Below the pieces are notes generated by a model. That model did no database searches and was not told the DNA's origin. It saw nothing but the letters and a program-made list of their open reading frames with translations. From Denitratimonas tolerans (GTDB lineage Bacteria; Pseudomonadota; Gammaproteobacteria; Xanthomonadales; Xanthomonadaceae): a DNA stretch of 64,000 nucleotides. The stretch lies in contig NZ_JBBDHC010000018.1 of the NCBI RefSeq assembly GCF_037203605.1, positions 1 to 64,000 of the forward strand. Direction: 5' to 3'. The position numbers were made by a program, and so were the translations under genes. Positions 34,475 to 43,406 of the stretch are shown in pieces (positions within the stretch are counted from its first letter, which is position 1; every line of letters begins with the position of its first letter).

Positions 34475-35221
34475 ATGATCGAAGCCAACAGCCTGGCCAA
34501 GGCCTTCAAGACCCGCACCGGAACGGTGCAGGCGGTATCGGACGTGAGCTTCATCGCGCGCGATGGGGAAATCACCGGACTGCTCGGCCCCAACGGTGCC
34601 GGCAAGACCACCACCTTGCGCATGCTCTACACCCTGATGTCGCCGGATCGCGGCAGCGTGAGGGTGGACGGGATCGACGTGGCGCAGCGCCCCGATGAGG
34701 TCCGCCGACACTTGGGCGTGCTGCCGGACGCGCGCGGGGTCTACAAGCGCCTGACAGCGCGCGAGAACGTCGCCTACTTCGGCCGCCTGCACGGCATGAG
34801 CGAGGCCGACATCGGCGAACGCACCCGCACGCTGTCGCAGGCGCTGGAGATGGACGACATCCTGGAGCGCCAGACCGAGGGCTTTTCCCAGGGCCAACGC
34901 ACCAAGACCGCGATCGCGCGCGCGCTCGTGCACGACCCGCGCAACGTGATCCTGGACGAACCCACCAACGGCCTCGACGTGATGACCACGCGCGCCATGC
35001 GCGGCTTCCTGCACCAGCTGCGCGAGGAAGGTCGCTGCGTGATCTTCTCCAGCCACATCATGCAGGAGGTCGCCGCCCTGTGCGATCGCATCGTGGTGAT
35101 CGCCAAGGGCACGGTGATGGCGCAGGGCAGCGCCGACGAGCTGCGCGCGCTGACCGGCGAGGACAATCTGGAGGACGCCTTCGTGCGGGTGATCGGTTCG
35201 GAAGAGGGGTTGTTCGCATGA
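34475..35221 (+). CDS. natA: ABC transporter ATP-binding protein (NatA type)
   Basis: The 248-residue ATPase has Walker A GLLGPNGAGKTTTLRML, signature EGFSQGQRTKTAIARAL and Walker B NVILDEPTNGLD. With the next permease it matches the NatAB layout known from Bacillus (sodium efflux), but other exporters share it, so the symbol is tentative. It follows the hydrolase gene and overlaps the permease start by four bases (ATGA at 35218-35221). Confidence 0.85.
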   Translation: MIEANSLAKAFKTRTGTVQAVSDVSFIARDGEITGLLGPNGAGKTTTLRMLYTLMSPDRGSVRVDGIDVAQRPDEVRRHLGVLPDARGVYKRLTARENVAYFGRLHGMSEADIGERTRTLSQALEMDDILERQTEGFSQGQRTKTAIARALVHDPRNVILDEPTNGLDVMTTRAMRGFLHQLREEGRCVIFSSHIMQEVAALCDRIVVIAKGTVMAQGSADELRALTGEDNLEDAFVRVIGSEEGLFA

Positions 35222-36384
35222 GCCCGATTTCCGTGGTGATGATGAAGGAGCTGGTCGACCTCGCGCGCGACCGGCGCACGGTGCTGATCTCGCTCCTGAT
35301 GGGTCCGATCCTGATCGTGGGCCTGGTGGTGGGCATGGGCGCGGTCATGCAGAAGAAGATGACCACGCAGATGGAAAAGACCCTGGAGGTGCCGCTGATC
35401 GGTGCCGAGCAGGCACCCAACCTGGTCGCCTTCCTGGCCCGGCACAACATCCAGGCCGAGGCACCGCCCGAGAATGCCGAAACGGCGATCGCGCAGCAGG
35501 ATGCCGACGTGATCCTGCGCGTTTCCGCGCGTTACGCCGACGACTGGCGCGCCGGCAAGCCGGCGCTGGTGGAGATCCTGTTCGACAGCACCCGCGATGA
35601 TTCGCGCATTCCGGTGGCGCGCGTGGACGCGGTGCTGCAGGCCTACGCCCAGCAGGCCGGTGCGCTGAGGCTGCTGTCGCGCGGCGTGGATCCCGGCGTC
35701 GGCATGCCGCTGGCCGCCGCGCACGTGGATCTGGCGACGCCGATGAGCCGGGTCGGGCAGGCGCTGGCCTTCCTGCCCTACTTCCTGATCATGAGCGCCT
35801 TCCTCGGCGGTGCCTACCTGGTCATCGACGTGACCGCCGGCGAGCGCGAGCGCCAGTCGCTGGAGCCGCTGCTGGCCACGCCGGCCTCGCGGCGCGCGAT
35901 CATGAGCGGCAAGATCCTCGCGGCCTGCGTGTTCGGCGTGCTGAGCCTGGTGCTGATGCTGGCGGCGTTCAAGGCGGCGTTCTGGCTGGCGCCGGCGGGC
36001 GTCAAGGTGGATGTCTCGCTGCTGGCGATGGCCAAGCTGCTGCTGATCCTGCTGCCCACGGTGCTGTTCGGCACCTGCCTGCTGACCGTGATCGCGGCCA
36101 GCGTCAAGAGCGTGAAGGAAGCGCAGAGCTACATGAGCCTGCTGTTCCTGGTGCCGATGCTGCCCACCTTCTTCCTGCTGATTTCACCGGTGAAGAACGA
36201 GCTGTGGATGCTGGCGATCCCGTTCCTTTCGCAGAACCAGATGATCATGATGGTGCTGCGCGGCGAGACGCTCACGGCACTGGACTGGAGCCTGTACACG
36301 GCCGTGGGCGTGGCGGTTTCAGCGGTGCTCTGGTGGATCGCGGCGCGCATGTACCACCGCGAGCACCTTGCCGTGTCGGCCTGA
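35218..36384 (+). CDS. natB: ABC-2 permease (NatB type)
   Basis: The 388-residue permease has an N-terminal helix (about 20-42), a soluble extracytoplasmic region of about 140 residues (containing NLVAFLARHNIQ), then five to six helices from residue 175 with the ABC-2 layout (PYFLIMSAFLGGAYLVIDVT, LEPLLATPASRRAIMSGKIL). It forms an exporter with the preceding ATPase, being translationally coupled to it. The large extracytoplasmic loop is what makes a NatB-type call preferable to YadH-type. Transport substrate unproven. Confidence 0.85.
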   Translation: MSPISVVMMKELVDLARDRRTVLISLLMGPILIVGLVVGMGAVMQKKMTTQMEKTLEVPLIGAEQAPNLVAFLARHNIQAEAPPENAETAIAQQDADVILRVSARYADDWRAGKPALVEILFDSTRDDSRIPVARVDAVLQAYAQQAGALRLLSRGVDPGVGMPLAAAHVDLATPMSRVGQALAFLPYFLIMSAFLGGAYLVIDVTAGERERQSLEPLLATPASRRAIMSGKILAACVFGVLSLVLMLAAFKAAFWLAPAGVKVDVSLLAMAKLLLILLPTVLFGTCLLTVIAASVKSVKEAQSYMSLLFLVPMLPTFFLLISPVKNELWMLAIPFLSQNQMIMMVLRGETLTALDWSLYTAVGVAVSAVLWWIAARMYHREHLAVSA

Positions 36385-36481
36385 TCGTCGTGGGCCGGCG
36401 GCCGGGCGGCCGGGCGACCGGACGCTTCCGGAAGCACGGCAGCCGGCGCTCCCGAACCGCCGGCTTTCCATGGGCCCATTG

Positions 36482-36517
36482 AAAAAGGCTGCCTCGCGCT
36501 TGCGGGGCAGCCTTTTT
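36482..36517. terminator. Bidirectional intrinsic terminator
   Basis: AAAAAGGCTGCC (36482-36493) and GGCAGCCTTTTT (36506-36517) form a 7-bp GC stem with A/T tails between convergent genes. Confidence 0.9.
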
Positions 36518-36537
36518 GTTTTCGGCGTGGCCGCCGA

Positions 36538-37566
36538 TCAGGGCAGCTTGAAGTCGAACACGCGGCGGCTTTCCACCTGCCGGCCCGGCGGGGTGAAGCG
36601 CCAGCGCTCCATCGCGTTGATGACTTCGCGGTCGAAGGTGTTGGCCGGGCGCGCGGAGACGACGCGCACATTCGAGACGCTGCCGTCGGGCATGATGGTG
36701 AACGCGACCTCCACCGACCCTTCGACCCGACGGCGCAAGGCCACCGGTGGATAGCGCGGCTGGACCTGCGACACCACGCTGGGCGGTGTCGCCGACTGGA
36801 CCTGCGACGGGGTGGTGGGCGGCGGTGCGGGCGCAACCGGCGTCGGGGCGGGCGGCGGTGCTGCCACAACCGGCGCTGCGGCCGGCGCAGGCGTGGGGGC
36901 TGGTGCTTCGCTCACCGGCGCAGGTGCGGCGGGAGCGGACGCAGCCGCCGCCTGTGCCGCCTGTGCCTGTGCCTGTGCCTGTGCCGCGGCCTGGGCCTGT
37001 GCCTCGGCTTGCGCGGCGGCCCGATCTGCGGCGCGCTGCGCCTCGGCGGCCACGCGATCGCGCAGCTGCGCGACGCCCCGCTGCAGCCGCGGTACGGCCG
37101 GCGCGTTTTCGTCCGCTTCCTCCATCATCCCCAGGACGCGCTCGCTCTCGGCGAGATCCCCGGCGCTGGTGCGCTGTTCGACGTACAGCACCGCGTAGGG
37201 GAACAGGTCCATCAGGGCGTTCTTGGCGCGAACCTGCATCGGCTCCTGTTCGAGGACGCGCAGGTACATTTCGAATGCGCTCTCACCGGCGGGAACGAAG
37301 AGCTGGCTCTCCTTCACCGCCTGGTCGGCGCGCTCCAGGAGCTCATCGACCGACAGCGTGTCGACCACCGACGGCTGGACCACCATCGATTCGCCGCCGG
37401 TTTCGTCCGTGGCCACCGGCGCGGAAGCCGGTGTGGCCGGTTGCGCTGCTGGCGGCGGCGACGGCGGTGCCTCTTCTCCTCCGCCGCAGGCGCCCAGTGA
37501 CAGGACCATCGCCAGCGCAAGAATCGCGCCGACGTGACCCGCTCGCATCGTGGATGGGATTTGCAT
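36538..37566 (-). CDS. Lipoprotein with TPR-like region and TonB C-terminal domain
   Basis: The 342-residue protein has a lipoprotein signal (LALAMVLSLGAC, Cys near residue 27), a helical region (50-160) built from alternating acidic and basic helices, an Ala/Gln-rich coiled segment (RAAAQAEAQAQAAAQ), a Pro-rich spacer (PAPPPTTPSQ) and a C-terminal TonB_C domain (PRYPPVALRRRVEGSV, VAFTIMPDGSVSNV, NAMERWRFTPP). TonB normally has an inner-membrane helix; here the anchor is lipid. Its role is probably in periplasmic signalling or a TonB-related function. Start ATG 37566 is used because it places the lipobox at a natural distance. Confidence 0.8.
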   Translation of the reverse strand: MQIPSTMRAGHVGAILALAMVLSLGACGGGEEAPPSPPPAAQPATPASAPVATDETGGESMVVQPSVVDTLSVDELLERADQAVKESQLFVPAGESAFEMYLRVLEQEPMQVRAKNALMDLFPYAVLYVEQRTSAGDLAESERVLGMMEEADENAPAVPRLQRGVAQLRDRVAAEAQRAADRAAAQAEAQAQAAAQAQAQAQAAQAAAASAPAAPAPVSEAPAPTPAPAAAPVVAAPPPAPTPVAPAPPPTTPSQVQSATPPSVVSQVQPRYPPVALRRRVEGSVEVAFTIMPDGSVSNVRVVSARPANTFDREVINAMERWRFTPPGRQVESRRVFDFKLP

Positions 37567-37861
37567 GGAGGACCCCCCGATCATTGGATGGTGCCCGCGC
37601 CGTTTCGACCGCAGCCTCGCGGGAGGCGGCGAGTTTTCGGACTGAAACCCGGCACAGGTCGTGCACGCTCACACCATAAGTCAAACCCGATGAACCTGCA
37701 AAGCGGGAGGGGTCGCTCAGAAGACCGGGAAACGGCGGCCGCGCCGAGGCACGGACAAGCCGATCCAACCGTCGCCAGCGCCATGAAACCGGCCGTGGGC
37801 GTAGCGCGGACGCCGGTGGTGCGTCGCACGCGGGACGCCGCCAGGGCGCGGGCCCCCGGCA
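37567..37861. other. Region between mnmE and the TonB-C lipoprotein
   Basis: About 295 bp between two minus-strand genes. It holds no plausible gene or strong hairpin; it should contain the promoter of the 36538-37566 gene. Confidence 0.5.
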
Positions 37862-39193
37862 TTATTTGCCAATGCAAAAGTTTGCAAATATGCGACCCAG
37901 CAGGTCCTCTGCGCCGAACGCGCCGGTGATTTCGCCCAGCGCATTCTGCACCTGCCGCAGATGTTCGGCGGCCAGTTCGGGGGCATCCCGATGGGCGAGG
38001 GCGGCGCGCGCTTCGCGCAGTTCCCGGCCGGCGCGCTGCAGCGCTTCGACATGGCGCACGCGAGCGCTGAAGCCTCCCTCCGCGGCGGGCACCAGGCGCG
38101 CGGCCAGGCGCTCACGCAGGAGATTCATGCCCGTGCCGCTGCGCGCCGACAGGTACAGGTGCTCGATCCCGTCGATCCGTTGCAGCCGGGGGGCCTCGCC
38201 GGAGAGGTCGATCTTGTTGTGGATCACCATCCGATCGATCCCCGGCGGCACCTCGTCGCACGCCGGCGCGTCGTCTTCACCCAGCACGCTGAGGATCAGG
38301 TCGGCGCGCGCCGCCTCGGCGCGGGCCCGGCGCATGCCCTCCTGTTCGATGGGATCGGTCGAATCGCGCAGGCCCGCGGTGTCCACCAGCGTCAGTTCGA
38401 CGCCATCCACGCGCACCACTTCGCGCAGGAGATCGCGGGTGGTGCCCGGCCGCGCCGTGACGATGGCGCGGTCGTCGGCGGCCAGCGCGTTGAGCAGGCT
38501 GGACTTGCCGGCATTGGGCCGGCCGAGCAGGACGACGTGCAGGCCATCGGTCAGCCGTTGGCCCTGGCAGGCGGCGGCCAGGAGCGCGTCGAGCCGGTCG
38601 ACCAGTCCGTCCACGGCCTCGTTCAGGGCCGCCGGCGCGAGCGTTTCGATGGCCTCGTCGGAAAAATCCATCGCCGCCTCGATCCGCATCCGCAGCGCGA
38701 TGGTGGCCTCGACCAGGGCGTGTACCCGCCGCGAGAACTCACCCTGAAGGCTGCGCTGGGCGGCGCGTGCGGCCGCCTCCGAGCCGGCCGCGATCAGGTC
38801 GGCGATGGCTTCGGCCTGGACCAGATCGAGCTTGCCGTTGAGGAAGGCGCGTTCGGAAAACTCTCCCGCCCGCGCCGCCCGCGCGCCGAGGTGATGGAGC
38901 TCGCGCAGCAGCCGCTGCAGCAGCGCCGGGCTGCCGTGGACCTGCAGCTCCAGCACGTGCTCGCCGGTGAAGGACGCCGGTGCCGGAAAATGGATCAGGA
39001 GGCCGGTGTCGATCAGCTCGCCGGCGGCATCGGTGAAGCGGGCGAGGTGGGCGTGGCGCGGCGAGGGGTCGCGCCCGAAAAGCCGCGCGGCGATGCGCGG
39101 CACTTCGGGGCCGGACAGGCGGATCACGCCGATGCCACCGGCCCCTGGCGGGGTGGCGATGGCGGCGATCGTGTCGGTGCGATCGGCGGCCAT
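37862..39193 (-). CDS. mnmE: tRNA uridine-5-carboxymethylaminomethyl modification GTPase
   Basis: MnmE, with MnmG, installs the cmnm5 modification on U34 of certain tRNAs. The 443-residue product has the N-terminal formyl-THF-binding domain (TIAAIATPPGAGGIGVIRLSG start), a helical domain, and an inserted G domain (GRPNAGKSSLLNAL P-loop, VDTAGLRD, NKIDL). It ends in FCIGK, the C-terminal motif needed for catalysis. It is the last gene of the rpmH-rnpA-yidC-mnmE run leaving the origin leftward, 10 bp after yidC. Confidence 0.97.
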   Translation of the reverse strand: MAADRTDTIAAIATPPGAGGIGVIRLSGPEVPRIAARLFGRDPSPRHAHLARFTDAAGELIDTGLLIHFPAPASFTGEHVLELQVHGSPALLQRLLRELHHLGARAARAGEFSERAFLNGKLDLVQAEAIADLIAAGSEAAARAAQRSLQGEFSRRVHALVEATIALRMRIEAAMDFSDEAIETLAPAALNEAVDGLVDRLDALLAAACQGQRLTDGLHVVLLGRPNAGKSSLLNALAADDRAIVTARPGTTRDLLREVVRVDGVELTLVDTAGLRDSTDPIEQEGMRRARAEAARADLILSVLGEDDAPACDEVPPGIDRMVIHNKIDLSGEAPRLQRIDGIEHLYLSARSGTGMNLLRERLAARLVPAAEGGFSARVRHVEALQRAGRELREARAALAHRDAPELAAEHLRQVQNALGEITGAFGAEDLLGRIFANFCIGK

Positions 39194-39203
39194 CCCCGCC
39201 GCC

Positions 39204-40877
39204 TTACTTTGCCGGCGCGGGCGTCGGCTCGCCGTGGCGACGCATGATCAGCCACTGCTGCAGCAGGCCCAGCGCGCCATTGGTGGTCCAGTAGAGCACC
39301 AGACCCGCCGGGAAGAACGCGAACATCACGCCGAAAACCAGCGGCATAGCCTGCATCATCTTCTTCTGCATCGGATCCATGCCCGGTGCCGGCGAGAGCT
39401 TCTGGGTGGCCCACATCGTGACGAGGTTGACCACCGGCAGGATGAAGTAGGGATCGGGTGCCGAAAGGTTCTGGATCCAGAGGATCCACGGCGCATGGCG
39501 CAGCTCGACCGCTTCCACCAGCACCCAGTACAGGGAAAGGAAGACCGGGATCTGCACCAGGATCGGCAGGCAGCCGCCGAGCGGGTTGATCTTCTCCTTC
39601 TTGTACAGCTCCATCATCGCGACCTGGAACTTCTGACGGTCGTCGCCGAAGCGCTCCTTGAGCGCCTCGATGCGCGGCTGCACCCGCCGCATCTTGGCGA
39701 AGCTCTTGTACTGGGCTTCGGAGAGTTTGAACATCGCGGCCTTGATCAGCACCACCAGCAGCACGATGGCCCAGCCCCAGTTGCCCACGAGGCTGTGCAG
39801 CAGTGCGAGCAGCCAGTGGATGGGCTGGGCGATCGCGGTGAAGATGCCGTAGTCCATCGTCAGCCCGAGGCCGGGCGTGATGGTTTCAAGGTCGCGCCGC
39901 AGCTTGGGGCCGAGGTAGATGCGCGCGCTGGTGCTGGCCGTGCCACCCGGTGCCGCGCTGAGGGCGGCACCCACGTCGCGCAGGAGGTAGCGGCCGTTGG
40001 GCAGCACCGCGCTGCTGAAGGTGTTGGCGGTTCCGGGTTCGGGGATGATGGCCGCCACGAAATAGTGCTGCAGCATCGCGATCCAGCCGTCGGTGACCTC
40101 GCGGCGCAGCGGCGTCTTGGGATCGAACTCGTCGAACTTGCGCTTTTCGAACTTGTCCTGCGGGCTGTAAAGCGCGCCGCCCACATAGCTCAGCCGCTCC
40201 GGATTGGTGAATCCGCCCTTGGCCGTCGGCGGCTGCACGCGCACCAGCTGGCGGTAGGCGTTGCCGCTCCAGGGCGTGGTGCCGTCGTTTCTTACCGTAT
40301 CGGTGATTTCCACCAGATAGCTGCCGCGCGCCATGCGGTAGGTGCGCTCCACGCTGAGCCCGTCCGGTCCGCTCCAGACGAAGGGCAACACGACCTCGTC
40401 GGCACCCTCGGCCAGCACCTGGTCACCGCGCTGGGCGATCATCCGGTCCTCGTGCGTGGGCGCGGCGGGCTGGCCCACCAGGCCGTTCTGGATCACGAAA
40501 TACTGTTCCGGCACTTGACTGAGCAGTTCCACGGGGATCGGCTCGCCCGTGGCCTGCGTCGGATAGTCCAGCAGTTCGGCCACGCGCAGGGTTCCGCCAT
40601 TGGCATCCAGGGTCAGGCGCAGCACGTCGTTGGCCAGGATCACGCTCGCTGTGCTCATGCCAGCGCGTTCGGGCACATCGACGGCAGGCTCTTCCGCGCT
40701 CTGCAGCGTCGGCACCGAGGCCTGGCCGACCGGCTCCGGAATGGAAGGATCCACCGCGGCAACCGGTGCCTGGGGAGGCGCAGCGCGCGTGGCACCATAG
40801 TCCTTCTGCCAGGCGTCCCATAGCAGGAACGCGACGAGAAGCCAGGCAATCAGCAGGAAAGTACGGGTCTGGGTCAT
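39204..40877 (-). CDS. yidC: Membrane protein insertase YidC
   Basis: YidC inserts and folds inner-membrane proteins alone or with SecYEG. The 557-residue protein has an N-terminal helix (TFLLIAWLLVAFLLWDAW), a large periplasmic domain of about 300 residues (long gammaproteobacterial form) and the conserved C-terminal helices with KLSEAQYKSFAKM, NPLGGCLPILVQIPVF and WILWIQNLSAPDPY. The usual gap of rnpA to yidC houses yidD in many relatives; here only 57 bp separate them, so yidD is not present between them. Confidence 0.97.
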   Translation of the reverse strand: MTQTRTFLLIAWLLVAFLLWDAWQKDYGATRAAPPQAPVAAVDPSIPEPVGQASVPTLQSAEEPAVDVPERAGMSTASVILANDVLRLTLDANGGTLRVAELLDYPTQATGEPIPVELLSQVPEQYFVIQNGLVGQPAAPTHEDRMIAQRGDQVLAEGADEVVLPFVWSGPDGLSVERTYRMARGSYLVEITDTVRNDGTTPWSGNAYRQLVRVQPPTAKGGFTNPERLSYVGGALYSPQDKFEKRKFDEFDPKTPLRREVTDGWIAMLQHYFVAAIIPEPGTANTFSSAVLPNGRYLLRDVGAALSAAPGGTASTSARIYLGPKLRRDLETITPGLGLTMDYGIFTAIAQPIHWLLALLHSLVGNWGWAIVLLVVLIKAAMFKLSEAQYKSFAKMRRVQPRIEALKERFGDDRQKFQVAMMELYKKEKINPLGGCLPILVQIPVFLSLYWVLVEAVELRHAPWILWIQNLSAPDPYFILPVVNLVTMWATQKLSPAPGMDPMQKKMMQAMPLVFGVMFAFFPAGLVLYWTTNGALGLLQQWLIMRRHGEPTPAPAK

Positions 40878-40934
40878 GGGCAGTCGAGAGCGTGCGGCCA
40901 GAGGATTGACGTGCCGGCCGGGCGTGAATGTGAC

Positions 40935-41357
40935 TCAGGAATCATCGCCCGGGAGCGATGTGCGCGAAGAGTCGGCCATTGTGGAGGGTGCGGGCGCGTC
41001 CTTCAATCCGAGCCGGCGCACGAGCACGTCAAGGTCGGCGAAGAGCTGCGCGGCGTCGACGCCGGAGGCTTCCGGTTTGCCCGAGATCACCAGATCACCG
41101 GGAATCCACTGCGCATGACGGTGGCGAAACCACTCGCGGATCAGGCGCCGGATGCGGTTGCGCTCGACCGCGCGCTTGTCGACCTTGCGCGAAATCGCCA
41201 TGCCCAGGCGCGCGTTGCGGGGTGCTGCTGCGTCCGGGCGGGCAAGGAACACGGCCCTGAAATAGCGGCCGCCTGCCCGGCGGCCGCCGGCAAACGCGTG
41301 CGAAAAATCGCCCGCGGCGCGAACCCGGGCGGTCTTTGGAAAACGATGCGCGTGCAT
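40935..41357 (-). CDS. rnpA: Ribonuclease P protein component
   Basis: RnpA binds the catalytic RNase P RNA and helps process pre-tRNA 5' ends. The product (140 residues from ATG 41357) contains the RNR signature (SRKVDKRAVERNRIRRLIRE) and the N-terminal FPKTARVRAAGDFSHAF. ATG 41357 is preferred because family homology starts at that residue; an ATG at 41390 gives 11 further residues. The tail after the core (GLKDAPAPSTMADSS) is longer than usual. It follows rpmH in the expected order. Confidence 0.93.
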   Translation of the reverse strand: MHAHRFPKTARVRAAGDFSHAFAGGRRAGGRYFRAVFLARPDAAAPRNARLGMAISRKVDKRAVERNRIRRLIREWFRHRHAQWIPGDLVISGKPEASGVDAAQLFADLDVLVRRLGLKDAPAPSTMADSSRTSLPGDDS

Positions 41358-41413
41358 CGGAACGCGCCTGCCGGCCGACGCGCCGGACATCGGGGATGCC
41401 CGGCCTTGGCCGG

Positions 41414-41548
41414 TTACGGTGCCAGGCGCTTGCGGCCCTTGGCGCGGCGGGCGTTGATGATCTTGCGACCGCCGACGGACTTCATGCGGGCGCGGAAACC
41501 GTGGGTACGGGCGCGCTTGAGATTGCTGGGCTGGAACGTGCGCTTCAT
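41414..41548 (-). CDS. rpmH: 50S ribosomal protein bL34
   Basis: The 44-residue protein is a full bL34: it starts MKRTFQPSNLKRARTHGFRA and ends KRLAP, with the central GGRKIINARRAKGRK block. It lies in the large subunit tunnel region. It is too short to be noticed by long-ORF scans but is complete and in the canonical position, divergent from dnaA with rnpA immediately downstream. Confidence 0.97.
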   Translation of the reverse strand: MKRTFQPSNLKRARTHGFRARMKSVGGRKIINARRAKGRKRLAP

Positions 41549-41823
41549 GGCGGCACCGAGGTTTCGTGACGAAAGAACCGGCAATCTTACGGCTCACACC
41601 GCGCGACGGTCAAGCACGCGCGGGCTGGCGATGGCTGCGGCAGGTCGGGGCGCTGCGCGCGGGTCCGGTGCAGGCGGCGTGCCGGAGCGCAAGGATCGCG
41701 CTGCTGCCGGAGCGATCGCGGCCGGCCGCGCCGGGCGCGCGCAACCGCGGTAGACTCAACGACCCACCTTTCATCCCATGACGCAGGTGCGCCCGCAGCG
41801 CCTTGCGCGGAGTGTTGTCCCGC
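41549..41823. other. rpmH-dnaA divergent intergenic region
   Basis: Contains the promoters of rpmH and dnaA, in GC-rich DNA. No clear DnaA boxes were seen. TAGACT (41752-41757) is a possible -10 element for dnaA transcription. The more convincing origin signals are on the far side of dnaA. Confidence 0.45.
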
Positions 41824-43158
41824 ATGCTTGCCGCCTGGCCGCTGTGCCTTTCCCACCTCGAGTCCGAACTGCCGCCCGAGGAGTTCATCACCTGGCTCAA
41901 GCCGCTGCAGGCCAATGCATCCGAATCCGGAGGCGACCTGCTGCTCTATGCACCCAACGCCTTTGTCATGGACATGGTGCGCGCGCGCTATCTGGCGCGG
42001 ATCATCGAGCTGCTGCGCCTGGTGTCCGGGCACGAGGCGGCGGCGGCGCGGATCGAGGTGGGGAGTCTGGCGCGCGCGCCGGCACCCGCCCGCGGCGCGC
42101 GGGCCAAGGGCCGCGCGGCCGCGCCGGAAGAAGACTTCGTCACCCAGCTCGATCACGCCTACACCTTCGACAACTTCGTCGAGGGGCGCTCCAACCAGAT
42201 CGCCCGCTCCGCCGCCTGGCAGGTCGCGCAGAATCCCGGGCAGGCCTACAACCCGCTGCTGCTCTACGGCACCACCGGCCTGGGCAAGACCCACCTGATG
42301 CACGCGGCCGGCAACCTGATGCGCGCCAACCGCCCCGGCATGAAGGTGCTGTACCTGCGCTCGGAACAGTTCTTTTCCGCGATGATGAAAGCGCTGAACG
42401 AAAAGTCGATGGACCAGTTCAAGCGCCAATTCCAGCGCGTGGACGCCCTGCTGCTCGACGACATCCAGTTCTTCGCCGGCAAGGACCGTACCCAGGAAGA
42501 GTTCTTCCACACTTTCAACGCGCTGTTCGACGGCAAGCAGCAGATCATCCTGACCTGCGACCGCTACCCGCGCGAGGTGGAAGGGCTGGAAGCGCGGCTG
42601 AAATCGCGCCTGGCCTGGGGCCTGTCGGTGTCGATCGAACCGCCCGATTTCGAGACCCGCGCCGCCATCCTGCTGAGCAAGGCGCGGGCGCGCGGCGTGG
42701 AACTGCCTGACGAAGTCGCCTACCTCATCGCCAAGAACATCGGCACCAACGTGCGCGATCTGGAAGGGGCGCTCAACACCCTGGTCGCGCGCGCGCACTT
42801 CGCCGGCGAACCCATCACCACCGCCTTCGCCCAAGAGGCCCTGCGCGACGTGGTGCGCGTGCACAAGCAGGCCATCTCCATCGGCAACATCCAGAAGGTG
42901 GTGGCCGACTACTACCAGCTTCGCGTCGCCGACCTGCTTTCCAAGCGCCGCACGCGCACCTTGGCCCGGCCCCGGCAGATCGCCATGACGCTGGCCAAGG
43001 AGTTGACTTCCCACAGCCTGCCGGAGATCGGCGACGGCTTCGGCGGGCGCGACCACACCACCGTCCTGCACGCCTGCCGCCAGATCCGCAAGCTGCTCGA
43101 TACCGATGGCGTGCTGCGTGAGGATTGGGACAAGCTGTTTCGCAAACTGACCGAGTGA
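41824..43158 (+). CDS. dnaA: Chromosomal replication initiator protein DnaA
   Basis: DnaA binds DnaA boxes and opens the origin. The 444-residue protein has domain I (AWPLCLSHLESELPPEEF), the AAA+ domain with Walker A GTTGLGKTHLMHA and Walker B ALLLDDIQFF, and the DNA-binding domain IV with the DnaA signature GGRDHTTVLHACRQI. The start is ATG 41824, with GGAG 41809-41812 at natural spacing; GTG 41812 is an alternative giving four more residues. The linker (domain II) is short, as in xanthomonads. Confidence 0.97.
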   Translation: MLAAWPLCLSHLESELPPEEFITWLKPLQANASESGGDLLLYAPNAFVMDMVRARYLARIIELLRLVSGHEAAAARIEVGSLARAPAPARGARAKGRAAAPEEDFVTQLDHAYTFDNFVEGRSNQIARSAAWQVAQNPGQAYNPLLLYGTTGLGKTHLMHAAGNLMRANRPGMKVLYLRSEQFFSAMMKALNEKSMDQFKRQFQRVDALLLDDIQFFAGKDRTQEEFFHTFNALFDGKQQIILTCDRYPREVEGLEARLKSRLAWGLSVSIEPPDFETRAAILLSKARARGVELPDEVAYLIAKNIGTNVRDLEGALNTLVARAHFAGEPITTAFAQEALRDVVRVHKQAISIGNIQKVVADYYQLRVADLLSKRRTRTLARPRQIAMTLAKELTSHSLPEIGDGFGGRDHTTVLHACRQIRKLLDTDGVLREDWDKLFRKLTE

Positions 43159-43406
43159 CGCGCACGGCCAACACGGGCATCATGGCGGCCGGTGGAAGCT
43201 GTATGCAAGCTGTGGATATCCGTGGGAAAAGACAGGCGGGGCGATCTTTTCCCGCGTTGTCCACAGGCTTTCCAAGTCGTTTCACGCGCCGGAAAAGCAG
43301 CTTAAACATGTTGTAAAACAATCAGATAGCAAACAAATCCCGTGTTCCACAGCACCCACCACCGCCATTATTTCTTTACAGCATCTTTCTGTCTGGGGAT
43401 CGACGA
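43159..43406. other. oriC: Probable oriC (dnaA-dnaN intergenic)
   Basis: DnaA-box-like 9-mers lie at 43211-43219 (TGTGGATAT, one mismatch to the consensus on the minus strand), 43257-43265 (TTGTCCACA, one mismatch) and a weak copy at 43343-43351 (TGTTCCACA). AT-rich stretches follow at about 43302-43345 and 43369-43392, unlike the GC-rich surroundings, as expected for a DNA unwinding element. Location between dnaA and dnaN agrees with the published xanthomonad origin position. Gene direction changes around dnaA (rpmH-yidC-mnmE leftward, dnaA-gyrB rightward) also fit. Confidence 0.75.

Noticed and set aside
43343..43351. Third DnaA box as a firm site
   Set aside because: Two mismatches to the consensus; kept only as a weak candidate inside the origin call.
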